Below the pieces are notes generated by a model that saw only the letters and a program-made list of their open reading frames with translations, was not told the DNA's origin and searched no databases. Source: Patescibacteria group bacterium (GTDB lineage: Bacteria > Patescibacteriota > Microgenomatia > Daviesbacterales > UBA10151). Taken from it: a stretch of DNA of 60,859 bases. The translations under genes and the position numbers were made by a program. The DNA is taken from contig CALRFD010000007.1 in assembly GCA_943356485.1 (NCBI GenBank), forward strand, positions 1-60,859, written 5' to 3'. Below are positions 8,435 to 17,171 of the stretch, piece after piece. Each line of letters opens with the position of its first letter. Within the stretch, counting starts at the first letter, position 1.

Positions 8435-8986
8435 TTAGAATTTTACCTGTACATCGGCTTTTTCTTCATCAGTTGCCTGGAAAAATTGCTCTTTTGTAAA
8501 TCCAAATATATTAGCAAACCAGACATTAGGAATTGTTTCCAGGCTATTGTTTAAATCTAAAACATTAGTGTTGTAAAACTGCCTGGAAGCTGCCACCTTA
8601 GTTTCTGTATCAGAAATCTCATCTTGCAGTTGTTTAAAATTATCAGAGGCTTTAAGTTCCGGATAAGCCTCAGCCACAGCAAACAAAGATTTTAGCGCTC
8701 CACTTAGCTGATCATTAGCTTTAGCTTTATCAGACAACGAAGTTGCTCCCATCATAGCTGACCTGGCCTTAGTCACTCCCTCAAACACACTTTTTTCGTG
8801 CTTCGCATAGCCCTTAACTGTTTCAACTAAATTAGGGATTAAAGAAGACCTTCTTTTTAGCTGAACATCAATCTGTGACCAGGCCTCCCGAACTCTATTT
8901 CTTAAAGTCACTAACCCATTATAAGTAGCCAGGAACCAAAGGATTAACAAGATTGCAACTCCAATTAAAACGTAGCTTAAGATCAT
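8435..8986 (-). CDS. lemA: LemA family membrane protein
   Basis: 183 aa. One N-terminal membrane anchor (residues 3-22, YVLIGVAILLILWFLATYN) is followed by a long helical bundle starting LRNRVREAWSQIDVQLKRR and SLIPNLVETVKGYAKHE, the LemA hallmark. The C-terminal part has the conserved YPELKASDNF and ASRQFYN segments. The biochemical role is not established; it is commonly encoded with HtpX, as here (1.2 kb away). An AT-rich TATATT lies 4 nt before ATG. Confidence 0.93.
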   Translation of the reverse strand: MILSYVLIGVAILLILWFLATYNGLVTLRNRVREAWSQIDVQLKRRSSLIPNLVETVKGYAKHEKSVFEGVTKARSAMMGATSLSDKAKANDQLSGALKSLFAVAEAYPELKASDNFKQLQDEISDTETKVAASRQFYNTNVLDLNNSLETIPNVWFANIFGFTKEQFFQATDEEKADVQVKF

Positions 8987-9149
8987 AATTAATATATTAA
9001 ACCTTTTTTTAAAATCTATCTAGTACCCAAAATTAAGAAATCCTTTTTCAATTCGTGATGATTAAGTACTCGAACACTATTTGTATTCTTTTATTTGATG
9101 AATAAATTCTGTACTCTTTCTTTAAAATAAGCCAAATACTTCTGCATTA

Positions 9150-9178
9150 TTGAATACCGATCTTTTCTCTGCTAAAAT
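9150..9178 (+). promoter_or_regulatory. Promoter originally serving tRNA-Asp
   Basis: TTGAAT (9150-9155), a 17-nt spacer and TAAAAT (9173-9178) with a TG extension. The predicted start is near 9185, immediately before the tRNA fragment at 9189 rather than the intact tRNA at 9352. Confidence 0.65.
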
Positions 9179-9182
9179 AGCT

Positions 9183-9207
9183 TAGTTTGGGATCATAGCT
9201 CAGTTGG
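9183..9207 (+). repeat. Duplicated 5' end of tRNA-Asp (fragment)
   Basis: An exact 25-bp copy of 9346-9370: 6 nt of leader plus GGGATCATAGCTCAGTTGG, the tRNA acceptor 5' strand and D-arm up to the D-loop GG. It then breaks off into unrelated sequence, so it cannot form a tRNA. Confidence 0.9.
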
Positions 9208-9345
9208 GTTAATAGTCCAATGGACTATTAACGGGATAGCTTCAAACTATTCCGCGTTCAGCGGATATAGGATAATTGCTATCACAGGATAGAGCGTGCC
9301 GAAGGCTTACAAGCTCAGGCATCAGATCACGTTAAGTTTGTAATC
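9208..9345. other. 138-bp structured insert inside the tRNA-Asp 5' region
   Basis: Begins with a perfect palindrome at 9208-9232 (arms GTTAATAGTCCA, 1-nt centre). A larger foldback from about 9235 follows, with outer arms GATAGC/GCTATC and inner arms TCCGC/GCGGA. There is no ORF. It lies between the two direct repeats of the tRNA 5' end and would be transcribed as the tRNA leader. Confidence 0.6.
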
Positions 9346-9351
9346 TAGTTT

Positions 9352-9428
9352 GGGATCATAGCTCAGTTGGTTAGAGCGCTTCCCTGTCACGGAAGAGGTC
9401 GCCGGTTCGAGTCCGGTTGGTCCCGCCA
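9352..9428 (+). tRNA. tRNA-Asp (anticodon GTC)
   Basis: Full cloverleaf. The acceptor GGGATCA pairs with TGGTCCC, the D-arm is GCTC/GAGC, the anticodon arm CTTCC/GGAAG presents GTC, and the T-arm loop is TTCGAGT. The discriminator is G (9425) and CCA is encoded (9426-9428). Its first 19 nt plus 6 nt of leader are duplicated at 9183-9207. Confidence 0.95.
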
Positions 9429-9479
9429 CATTCAGTTTACATGAACATGACCTGCATTATTTATTAGAGTAACTATAGG

Positions 9480-9508
9480 TTGAAAATTAGTCGCTATTCT
9501 GCTATAGT
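9480..9508 (+). promoter_or_regulatory. Promoter of the 9517 gene (predicts a leaderless mRNA)
   Basis: TTGAAA (9480-9485), a 17-nt spacer and TATAGT (9503-9508); the ATG follows 8 nt later, at or near the expected +1. Confidence 0.6.
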
Positions 9509-9516
9509 TTAGCCCT

Positions 9517-10215
9517 ATGGAAAGAGATAATGGAGTTATTGCCTTACGGACTAAACCGTTTACAAAGGTTGCCTTAAGACAAAATACGGCTTTAAATGTT
9601 TTATCCCAAAGTACCAGAGAAATATTTAGAGCAAATACCACAATGCTTTTGGAAAACCCTGAAATCCAACTACCGGAAAATAGCGGTTTTAGAAACAGGT
9701 TGGAAAAAGCTAAGGCCGAGACTGATAGCCTAATTGATCCTGGTGGAACATCATTATCCAGCGAAGAACTTAATTTTATTTATAGGCGGTGGGGGAATTT
9801 AACCTTTAACAGGATTGTCGGAAGATTTTTAACTGAAGTTTTTCCTGGTTTCTTAGAAAATAAATCGGAGAGGGAGCCCGGCGTTGTTTGTTTGGGATAT
9901 TGCTTGGATTTAATCAGGATCATCAATCCTAAAGTTGCCTCTTTTGATGCAGGAGTTCAAAGCGTTATTGATGAAATGAAGCATTCGGATTTAATTACTC
10001 CTTTTGTTTTAGGGGCAATGGTAGATGATACTATAAATCTATCTACCAGAAGCAAATCTCCAATCGACTTCCTGGCCGATAAAAAAGGCGCGCTACAATT
10101 TAAAGAGAGCTATCTAAAACTTGCAGACGAAGGTGAAAAACAAGACTTTGAAAGAGGTTTTAAGATAACCCTACATCAACTTTACTTGGATGTACACGGC
10201 ATCTCCTTAAACTAA
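9517..10215 (+). CDS. Hypothetical protein
   Basis: 232 aa, not recognised. Mostly helical by composition, with no signal peptide or convincing membrane segment. It has no obvious motif apart from two central cysteines (VVCLGYCLDLIRI). A good promoter (TTGAAA-17-TATAGT) ends 8 nt before the ATG, so translation probably starts at the mRNA 5' end. It is monocistronic: tRNA-Asp precedes it and a separate promoter drives the LysM gene downstream. Confidence 0.75.
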   Translation: MERDNGVIALRTKPFTKVALRQNTALNVLSQSTREIFRANTTMLLENPEIQLPENSGFRNRLEKAKAETDSLIDPGGTSLSSEELNFIYRRWGNLTFNRIVGRFLTEVFPGFLENKSEREPGVVCLGYCLDLIRIINPKVASFDAGVQSVIDEMKHSDLITPFVLGAMVDDTINLSTRSKSPIDFLADKKGALQFKESYLKLADEGEKQDFERGFKITLHQLYLDVHGISLN

Positions 10216-10230
10216 ACTTTTAATTCCCCC

Positions 10231-10259
10231 TTGACAAGAAGTGACAATTAGAATAAAAA
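10231..10259 (+). promoter_or_regulatory. Promoter of the LysM gene
   Basis: Perfect -35 TTGACA (10231-10236), a 17-nt spacer and TAAAAA (10254-10259); start near 10266, leaving a leader of about 36 nt before ATG 10302. Confidence 0.6.
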
Positions 10260-10301
10260 GAAGAAGTAAAACTCTGCCCCTTTAATCCTGCCTAAAATAA
10301 A

Positions 10302-10982
10302 ATGCCAAGAAAAGCTTCCAAGATCAATAAGAAAAACCGCCCGGAAATTTCTAAATCTGTTAACCTGCAAACCAGCAGTTATTTAGACAAAATAGAAAAC
10401 GAGATTAAATCAAACCAATCTAAGTTGAATATGGTTTTAGGAGCATTGATAGTTTTAGTTATTGGGGTTTTAATATTCAATTATTTTAATAAAAATAAAT
10501 CAGATTTAGGACCTGCTCAAAATACTACCTCTGACCAACAACAAGATGTAGCCTTAAACAATCTACCGGGTAAATATACAGTTAAAGAAGGCGATACCTT
10601 ATTTGATATTGCCATTAAATATTATAATGACGGCTACAAGTATACAGAAATAGCAAAGACAAATAATATAACCAACCCAGACATAGTAACGCCCGGACAA
10701 GTGTTGGAAATACCTAAATTAGAAAGTACAGCTTCAACCCTAGCTTCACCCGTTCCTTCCCAATCACCAGCGGCTGATACGATGGAGGCCTCAAAGAATA
10801 CAACAGAGTGGGGAGCAAAAATCACCGGGGATTCATACACCGTTCAAGCAGGAGACTGGCTCTCAACAATTGCCGGAAGGGCATACGGTGATATTTATGC
10901 TTATGAAAAAATCTCTAAAGCAAATAATATAACTGATCCAAATAACATTGAGATTAATACAGTTATCCAAATCCCCAGATAA
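10302..10982 (+). CDS. Membrane-anchored protein with two LysM domains
   Basis: 226 aa. A basic, helical N-terminus is followed by one membrane segment (about residues 43-62, MVLGALIVLVIGVLIFNYF), then two LysM domains at about 97-145 (YTVKEGDTLFDIAIKYY) and 178-226 (YTVQAGDWLSTIAGRAYG). They are separated by a Ser/Pro/Ala linker. LysM domains bind N-acetylglucosamine glycans such as peptidoglycan, so this is probably a wall-associated extracytoplasmic protein. No catalytic domain is present. The next gene starts 47 bp downstream and may be cotranscribed. Confidence 0.9.
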   Translation: MPRKASKINKKNRPEISKSVNLQTSSYLDKIENEIKSNQSKLNMVLGALIVLVIGVLIFNYFNKNKSDLGPAQNTTSDQQQDVALNNLPGKYTVKEGDTLFDIAIKYYNDGYKYTEIAKTNNITNPDIVTPGQVLEIPKLESTASTLASPVPSQSPAADTMEASKNTTEWGAKITGDSYTVQAGDWLSTIAGRAYGDIYAYEKISKANNITDPNNIEINTVIQIPR

Positions 10983-11029
10983 ATTCCCCTGGTACACAAA
11001 ACATAAAAGGATTATGATAATATTTCTTT

Positions 11030-12655
11030 GTGTTTAAGCTTTTTTTAAAAAACCATCGGCTCAATTTTTTAATCCTTTCGTGCCTTATACTGCTAACCTA
11101 TGCCTATTTTCTAAATAACGCCTTTGTCTCAGACGATATTGCAGAAATTGCTCAAAAGCCTGAGATAGCAAATTTTTCCCATGTGCTGACTATCCCTTTC
11201 GGAGCGATCAGGTTAATTGTTTACTGGATCTGCGCAAATCTAGGCGGGGTTCATCCATTTCTTTTTAGGTTTTCTAATATACTATTCCATCTTTTTTCCG
11301 CTTGCTTTTTATACGCAATATTATTTTTAATCTATAAATCCAAACGTGTGGCTTTTTTTGCCTCTTCTCTCTTTGCCATCCATCCCGGCATCTCAGAAGC
11401 AGTTCTTTGGATCTCCGGTGGAATGTATGCCCAATATACGTTTTTTTACCTATTATCTTTTCTGCTCTATATCTTATCCGACACTTACAAAAAAGCTTAC
11501 TGGTTTTCAGCGCTTGCTTATCTTTTTTCTTTAATGTCCCATCCCGTAATGCCTATACCTTTGTTTATTATTTTTCCGTTATTTGAATTTTGCTTCGGAA
11601 ATTTTAAAAAGAACTGGGTTAAAGTTATTCCTTTCCTACTCCTTGCCATAGTTTACGTTTTCATCAACCTTGGTGCATTACCTGAGAGGGAAACAACTTT
11701 GCAAACAACTCATTACCAGGAAAAGGGGGTAGACAACCCGTTAATGCAAATTCCAATTGCCATCTCTTCATATGCAGAGCTTTTATTTTTCCCAAAAACT
11801 CTAACTCTGTACCATTCCGAACTTAACTTTAGCAGTATATCTTTTAGCATAAGAGCTTTTTTAACTGTTATGTTTTTTGTAGGTCTGGCTGCTGTTTTTA
11901 AAAAAAGCCTGCCGGTTTTTTTCTGGCTGTCTTTTTCAATTATAGCTTTATCTTTCACCCTTACTCCGTTTAGATTAAACTGGATCGTAGCTGAAAGATA
12001 TCTATATTTACCTAGCATTGGGATTTTTACTTTAGTTTCTTTGGGATTAGATAAGTTAATTTCTAAAAAACAAAACCTGAAAACCACTATCTATATAATT
12101 TTTGTAGTAGCAATAGTTTTACTGTCAACAAGAACTTTTCTCCGCGGAATTGACTGGGAAAACGAGGATAACCTTTGGATTGCCACCGGCAAGACCTCTC
12201 CCTCATCCCCAAATACCCACAACAATTTAGGTGATGTCTACGGAAGAGCAGGTGATAAACAAGCGGCTCTAAAGGAATTTCAAAGAGCGATCGATCTAAA
12301 ACCTAACTATGCTGATGCTTTTCATAACTTAGCAAATACTTACCAGGAGTTGGGGCAAAGTGATAAAGCGCTTGAAAATTATCAAAAGGCTGCTCAAATA
12401 AACCCGAGTCTTTGGCAATCTTATCAAAATATAGCTGCTTTATACTTTCAGTCTAAACAATACGATTTGGCTTTGGTAAATATCCAAAAAGCCATCTCCA
12501 TCAACCCTAAAAATATTAATTTGTACAATAATTTGGGGATCATTTATCTGTTAAAAGGAGACCGGGCTCACGCCAAAGAAATTTTTAACCAGGTATTAAC
12601 TGCTGATTCGCAAAATGAGCTGGCTAAGCGGGGACTAATCGAAGCAGGTAAATAA
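11030..12655 (+). CDS. Multispanning membrane protein with GT39-like N-terminus and C-terminal TPR repeats
   Basis: 541 aa, GTG start. The first 370 residues or so are a polytopic membrane region with about nine segments. An acidic pair in the first loop (VSDDIAEI, about residue 34) recalls the catalytic Asp/Glu of C-type glycosyltransferases (GT39/TMTC-like O-mannosyltransferases). From about residue 390 come at least four TPR units (NTHNNLGDVYGRAGDKQAALKEF, ADAFHNLANTYQELGQSDKAL and so on). This architecture matches TMTC-like or PMT_2-TPR proteins that glycosylate surface proteins. The enzyme activity is inferred. Confidence 0.8.
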   Translation: MFKLFLKNHRLNFLILSCLILLTYAYFLNNAFVSDDIAEIAQKPEIANFSHVLTIPFGAIRLIVYWICANLGGVHPFLFRFSNILFHLFSACFLYAILFLIYKSKRVAFFASSLFAIHPGISEAVLWISGGMYAQYTFFYLLSFLLYILSDTYKKAYWFSALAYLFSLMSHPVMPIPLFIIFPLFEFCFGNFKKNWVKVIPFLLLAIVYVFINLGALPERETTLQTTHYQEKGVDNPLMQIPIAISSYAELLFFPKTLTLYHSELNFSSISFSIRAFLTVMFFVGLAAVFKKSLPVFFWLSFSIIALSFTLTPFRLNWIVAERYLYLPSIGIFTLVSLGLDKLISKKQNLKTTIYIIFVVAIVLLSTRTFLRGIDWENEDNLWIATGKTSPSSPNTHNNLGDVYGRAGDKQAALKEFQRAIDLKPNYADAFHNLANTYQELGQSDKALENYQKAAQINPSLWQSYQNIAALYFQSKQYDLALVNIQKAISINPKNINLYNNLGIIYLLKGDRAHAKEIFNQVLTADSQNELAKRGLIEAGK

Positions 12656-12661
12656 ATTTGG

Positions 12662-13267
12662 TTAGGGTTTAGCTTCTTCATCACGCATATGCTCTCTTAC
12701 TACGTCTTTTTCTATATCTGCATCCGTACATAAATCTTTTAGCAGTTTAAAATACCTGTGCGGGTTATGAATATAGTTTAGATAATAGTATTTATATACT
12801 CCCCGGTCAAAAATGCTTAAAGATCCAAAGTTAAAAATTTTTCCCAGTAAACTTTGTTGTATTCCAACTGAGCGGATATGACCAAAATCATACACATCGA
12901 CTTTACGCCAAACAATACCCCGCCTGTAGACTACCTGTTTTGGTGTTATTTCATAATATTCATTTAACCACTGAAAAACTACGTATAATGTAATCATAAT
13001 TTTAAGTCCGGCCAGCACCAAAAAGTAAGTAGCGCTATTTGAGATCAAAGACACTTTTAAGTCTTCTGATAAAGAGGGCACTGATAGTACTCCAAAAAAT
13101 ACCAAAGCAGTTGCAGTGGCTAAAATATCTAACAAAATCACCTTTAATATTAAAAAGACAATGCTGGTGCGGACATTAACATGCGTCACTTCAAAGGTAT
13201 CTTTTGAATCCTTTTTGATTGGAAGGCTAATTGGGTCTTCAGATGGTGTTAAGTTAGTTTTATCCAT
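12662..13267 (-). CDS. PH-domain (YdbS/YdbT-like) membrane protein
   Basis: 201 aa. Two membrane segments (about residues 33-57 and 72-95) are followed by a bacterial PH domain with the typical YEITPKQVVYRRGIVWRKV ... DFGHIRSVGIQQSLLGKIFNFGSLSIF pattern. Function is not established for this family. It converges with the gene ending at 12655, leaving 6 bp between the stops. The far C-terminal 30 residues are charged. Confidence 0.85.
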   Translation of the reverse strand: MDKTNLTPSEDPISLPIKKDSKDTFEVTHVNVRTSIVFLILKVILLDILATATALVFFGVLSVPSLSEDLKVSLISNSATYFLVLAGLKIMITLYVVFQWLNEYYEITPKQVVYRRGIVWRKVDVYDFGHIRSVGIQQSLLGKIFNFGSLSIFDRGVYKYYYLNYIHNPHRYFKLLKDLCTDADIEKDVVREHMRDEEAKP

Positions 13268-13343
13268 TTAAATTAATAATGACATATCTGACGTTAAAAA
13301 ACAAAGCTGTCTTAAAGTACTTATTCAGAGTTTCCCGGCATCT

Positions 13344-13414
13344 GTCATTCTGGAGCGTAGCGATAGAATCCAAAAGATCCTATCAGTCGGCTTTTAGCCT
13401 CCTTCCAGGATGAC
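13344..13414. repeat. 71-bp imperfect inverted repeat
   Basis: Starts GTCATTCTGGA and ends TCCAGGATGAC; the ends pair with one mismatch. The body has GCGTAGCGATAGAATCC. It resembles dispersed repeats seen in many bacterial genomes near mobile palindromes. This intergenic stretch (13268-13509) otherwise holds nothing recognisable except the ribosome site of the next gene. Confidence 0.55.
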
Positions 13415-13509
13415 TACTCGGAAGAACTGAATAGTTACGTCTTAAAGGATCATAAATATTTACAAATAACTTCGGATCTGTCATTATGATAGCCAGGAGG
13501 TGATGAAAA

Positions 13510-13650
13510 ATGATGGGATATGGAACTTGGGGAGGATATGGCATGATGAACTCTGGTATTGGAATTATAGGATCTATTTTTTGGTTGGTAATCTTAGGTG
13601 ACCTGATTCTTTTAGGTATCTGGCTTTGGAAACACATTCAAGGCAAGTAG
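13510..13650 (+). CDS. 46-aa membrane peptide
   Basis: A short ORF from ATG 13510 with a perfect Shine-Dalgarno AGGAGG at 13495-13500. The peptide begins MMGYGTWGGYGMM, a Met/Gly/Tyr-rich head, followed by one membrane span (about residues 17-40: GIIGSIFWLVILGDLILLG) and a basic tail (WKHIQGK). It resembles the short SHOCT-like or MGYG-type membrane peptides found in CPR genomes. It ends 36 bp before ppsA and is probably cotranscribed with it. Function unknown; the His/Met-rich ends could bind metal, but that is a guess. Confidence 0.65.
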   Translation: MMGYGTWGGYGMMNSGIGIIGSIFWLVILGDLILLGIWLWKHIQGK

Positions 13651-13685
13651 ATAAAATCGGGCTGTTTATGGCATAATCCTAAAAT

Positions 13686-16085
13686 ATGAACAAACAAAGG
13701 TTTATCATCCCTTTTGAAAACCTAACAATTAAAGATGTAGCGGAAGTAGGCGGTAAAAACGCTTCATTGGGCGAGATGATCGGAGCGCTTTCCAAAAAAG
13801 GGGTCAGAGTTCCTTCCGGTTATGCAGTTTCTGCTGATGCCTACAAAACCTACCTGTTGGAAACAGGCTTAGGCAGTTATATCAAGAAACAACTAACTGA
13901 TCTTAAAGCTGATAATTTAGATAAGCTAAATGAGGTTTCAAAAAATATCCGTGAGAGATTTTTGCAGACCCCTTTTCCAAAAGAAATTGAACAGGAGATA
14001 AAAAATGCCCATAAAACAGCTGAGAAACAATACGGCCATCTATCCGATTTTGCCGTCCGCTCAAGCGCAACGGCTGAAGACCTGCCTACCGCCTCTTTTG
14101 CCGGCGAGCATGAAACTTATTTAAACGTCAGGGGAGAAGAAAATATCCTGCAGGCTGTCAGAAAAGCTATGGCTTCACTTTTTACTCCCAGGGCAATCGT
14201 TTATAGGATCGAAAAAGGATTTAACCATCTGTCAGTTTACTTATCAGTCGGTGTCCAGAAAATGATCCGGTCAGATTTGGCATCATCCGGAGTTATGTTT
14301 ACCTTAGATACAGAATCCGGGTTTGCAGATACGATTATTATAAATGGCGCCTGGGGTTTAGGCGAAATGGTTGTCCAGGGTAAGGTTACGCCGGATGAAT
14401 TTATTGTATTTAAAAAAACTCTGGGTCAAAAAAATAATGGTAAAGAATATATGCCAATCATTAAGAAAAAACTAAGCCCTAAGTTATCGAAAATGGTCTA
14501 TACAGAAAATGGGACAAAGGTCATTGAAACAAACCGCAAGGAGCAATCTAAATTTGTTTTAACCGATCAGGAGATTTTAACTTTAGCCAAGTGGGCGTTG
14601 GAGGTTGAAAAACATTATTCAAGTAAGAATAAACACTGGACTCCGATGGATCTGGAATGGGCAAAAGATGGACAAAATAATCAACTGTACATTGTTCAAG
14701 CCAGACCGGAAACAGTTAATTCACAAAAAGACTTCTCTAAGGTCAAAGAATATGTAAAAAAAGAGGGTGGGGAAAAAATACTTAGCGGCGCCTCTGTTGG
14801 ATCAAAAATTACCTCCGGCATTGTCCGTGTTATTGACAGTCCAAAACAAATTAATGATTTCAAAACTGGAGACATATTAGTCACCACTATCACTGACCCT
14901 GACTGGGGTCCGATTATGAAGATGTCTTCTGCAATCATTACCGACAAAGGCGGCCGTACTTCGCACGCGGCAATTGTAGCCAGGGAGCTCGGAATTCCGG
15001 CTGTTGTTGGCTGTGGCAACGCGACCAAAATTTTAAAAACAGGAGATAAAATTACCGTTGATACTACCGGCTCGGATGGAATAATTTATAAAGGTATTCT
15101 AAAATTTGAAATCATTGAACATAGTATCTCTAAAATCCCAACTACCAAAACCCACATCATGGTTAATATTGCCTCACCGGATATTGCATTTGAGAAGTCT
15201 TTCTTACCAAATAAAGGTGTCGGGTTAGCCCGTGAAGAATTTATTATTAGTTCTGAAATTGGTATTCATCCCCTAGCACTTATTAATTATGAAAGATTGG
15301 AACTTAAGTTAAGAAATAAGATTGATAAAAAAACTTTGGGTTATGAAGATAAAGTAAAATTCTATGTTGATAATCTATCGTATGGCATTGCGCAAATCGC
15401 AGCCGCTTTTTATCCAAACCCGGTGATCCTGCGTTTTTCTGATTTTAAGACTAATGAATACCGTGAACTTTTAGGCGGTGAGGCTTATGAACCTTTGGAG
15501 GAAAATCCCATGCTTGGCTGGAGAGGAGCTTCCCGCTACTATGATAAAGAATTTCTTCCCGCTTTTAAATTAGAAGTCGAGGCCGTAAAAAAAGTCCGGG
15601 ATGAGATGGGTTTAACTAATTTAATGGTTATGATCCCCTTTTGCAGAACTCCGGAGGAGGGAAGCATGGTCGTCAAGCTCCTTTATGATTTTGGGCTGAA
15701 AAGAGAAAATAGTTTAAAAATTTATGTGATGTGTGAGATTCCATCCAATGTTATATTGGCAGATCAATTTTTGGATATATTTGACGGAATGAGCATCGGG
15801 TCAAATGATTTAACCCAACTTACATTAGGGATAGACCGCGATGGAAATGAAAAAATTAGAAGTATCTCCAACGAAAACAACCAGGCTGTTAAAGATTTGA
15901 TAAAACAGGTTGTAACTACTTGTAAAAAACGGGGAAAATATATCGGCATCTGCGGGCAGGCTCCATCTGATCATCCGGATTTTGCAGCCTTTTTAGTTAA
16001 ATGCGGAATTGACAGCATCTCTTTAAACCCTGATACTTTAATTGCCACCACATTTGAAATTTATAAAGCAGAAAAAAATATATGA
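13686..16085 (+). CDS. ppsA: Phosphoenolpyruvate synthase
   Basis: Pyruvate + ATP + water to PEP + AMP + phosphate, or the reverse direction in glycolysis. 799 aa, full length. It has the N-terminal ATP-grasp-like domain (VGGKNASLGEM at about 11, AVRSSATAEDLPTASFAGEHETYLN, and FTLDTESGF). The central phosphohistidine domain has GGRTSHAAIVARELGIPAVVGC with the catalytic His near 427. The C-terminal TIM barrel has SIGSNDLTQLTLGIDRD and GICGQAPSDHP with the catalytic Cys near 757. It overlaps the downstream dehydrogenase by 4 bp (ATGA), so the two are translationally coupled at the PEP/pyruvate node. Confidence 0.96.
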   Translation: MNKQRFIIPFENLTIKDVAEVGGKNASLGEMIGALSKKGVRVPSGYAVSADAYKTYLLETGLGSYIKKQLTDLKADNLDKLNEVSKNIRERFLQTPFPKEIEQEIKNAHKTAEKQYGHLSDFAVRSSATAEDLPTASFAGEHETYLNVRGEENILQAVRKAMASLFTPRAIVYRIEKGFNHLSVYLSVGVQKMIRSDLASSGVMFTLDTESGFADTIIINGAWGLGEMVVQGKVTPDEFIVFKKTLGQKNNGKEYMPIIKKKLSPKLSKMVYTENGTKVIETNRKEQSKFVLTDQEILTLAKWALEVEKHYSSKNKHWTPMDLEWAKDGQNNQLYIVQARPETVNSQKDFSKVKEYVKKEGGEKILSGASVGSKITSGIVRVIDSPKQINDFKTGDILVTTITDPDWGPIMKMSSAIITDKGGRTSHAAIVARELGIPAVVGCGNATKILKTGDKITVDTTGSDGIIYKGILKFEIIEHSISKIPTTKTHIMVNIASPDIAFEKSFLPNKGVGLAREEFIISSEIGIHPLALINYERLELKLRNKIDKKTLGYEDKVKFYVDNLSYGIAQIAAAFYPNPVILRFSDFKTNEYRELLGGEAYEPLEENPMLGWRGASRYYDKEFLPAFKLEVEAVKKVRDEMGLTNLMVMIPFCRTPEEGSMVVKLLYDFGLKRENSLKIYVMCEIPSNVILADQFLDIFDGMSIGSNDLTQLTLGIDRDGNEKIRSISNENNQAVKDLIKQVVTTCKKRGKYIGICGQAPSDHPDFAAFLVKCGIDSISLNPDTLIATTFEIYKAEKNI

Positions 16086-17086
16086 AAATTGCCTTTTTTG
16101 AAATTAAAGATGAAGAAAAAAAGCTTAGTCTTAAAGGTGGCCTTAAGGAACACGAGTTAACTTTTTTTGAACAAAGCCTGACTCCTGAAAATTTGCCGGA
16201 GCAAAGCGACTTTGAGATAATTTCTACTTTTGTTAATTGCCAAGTTGACCAAAGTGTCATAGATTATTTTCCTTCATTAAAATTAATCACGCTGAGAGCT
16301 ACAGGATTTGATAATATCGATATAAAGGCGGCAAAAGAAAGGGACATTAAAGTTACTAATGTTCCATCCTACGGCTCTCATACTGTAGCTGAATTTACTT
16401 TCTCCTTAATGCTATCACTTTCCCGTAAAATCCCCCAGGCAGTACAAAAATTAAAATCAACCGGTGAATTTGAGTTTGAAAATTTAAGAGGAATGGATAT
16501 ACATGGTAAGGTTTTAGGGGTTATCGGTACCGGCAAAATTGGTTTAAACGTCATAAAAATCGCCAAAGCTTTTGAGATGGAAGTTTACGCCTTTGACCCC
16601 TATCCAAATAATACAGCTGCCGGTGATCTGGGATTTAAATATCTGCCGCTTGAGGAGCTGCTGCCTTTATCTGATATTGTCACAATCCATGCGCCTTTAA
16701 ATGAAACCACACATCATCTGATAAATGAAGAAAATATTTTCAAAATGAAAAAAGGTAGCCTTTTGATAAATACTGCCAGGGGCGGAATTATCGCCACAGA
16801 TGCTTTATTTAAAGCCATTACCAAAAACCACTTGGCAGGAGCTGCCTTGGATGTTTTAGAAGGGGAAAAAGATTTAAAAGAAGAGCTGGAAGTATTTTCA
16901 AAAAACTATCCTCAGGATTTAAAAACGATGTTAGAAAACCATATCCTCTTAGACCTTGAACAGGTCATAATTACTCCGCACATGGCCTTTTATACCAAAG
17001 AGGCAGAAGCAGCTATCCAACAAACAACTATTGATAATATTAACTCTTTTATCCTGGGAAAACCGGTTAATTTAGTTAGCGGATAA
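16082..17086 (+). CDS. D-isomer-specific 2-hydroxyacid dehydrogenase (probably D-lactate dehydrogenase)
   Basis: 334 aa, cytosolic NAD-dependent enzyme. It has the Rossmann loop GVIGTGKIG (about residues 142-150), catalytic Arg in NTARGG, Glu in the DVLEGEKD region and His in ITPHMAFYT. The fused N-terminal segment (ITLRATGFDNIDIKAAKERDI) fits D-LDH. Coupling to ppsA (4-bp overlap) suggests it disposes of pyruvate by reduction to D-lactate, regenerating NAD+ in fermentation. Exact substrate specificity cannot be read from sequence; other hydroxyacid substrates are possible. Confidence 0.9.
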   Translation: MKIAFFEIKDEEKKLSLKGGLKEHELTFFEQSLTPENLPEQSDFEIISTFVNCQVDQSVIDYFPSLKLITLRATGFDNIDIKAAKERDIKVTNVPSYGSHTVAEFTFSLMLSLSRKIPQAVQKLKSTGEFEFENLRGMDIHGKVLGVIGTGKIGLNVIKIAKAFEMEVYAFDPYPNNTAAGDLGFKYLPLEELLPLSDIVTIHAPLNETTHHLINEENIFKMKKGSLLINTARGGIIATDALFKAITKNHLAGAALDVLEGEKDLKEELEVFSKNYPQDLKTMLENHILLDLEQVIITPHMAFYTKEAEAAIQQTTIDNINSFILGKPVNLVSG

Positions 17087-17097
17087 ATTAATAATTC

Positions 17098-17126
17098 TTG
17101 TATATAAGATCGACCTTTGATAATAT
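17098..17126 (+). promoter_or_regulatory. Putative promoter of the 17172 gene
   Basis: TTGTAT (17098-17103), a 17-nt spacer and TAATAT (17121-17126), giving a leader of about 40 nt. Confidence 0.4.
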
Positions 17127-17171
17127 AACGAAAGAACTACTGCCCTAACTTCTGCCCCGCTTAAATTTATA

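Noticed and set aside
9189..9240. First GGGATCATAGCTC stretch as a separate tRNA or an intron-containing tRNA
   Set aside because: Only the 5' 19 nt match; there is no anticodon arm or T-arm before the intact copy, and the direct repeat explains it better.
13383..13637. 84-codon minus-strand frame over the repeat and small membrane peptide
   Set aside because: It covers the 71-bp repeat and the better-supported 46-aa gene; its translation is Pro/Ile-rich without any domain.
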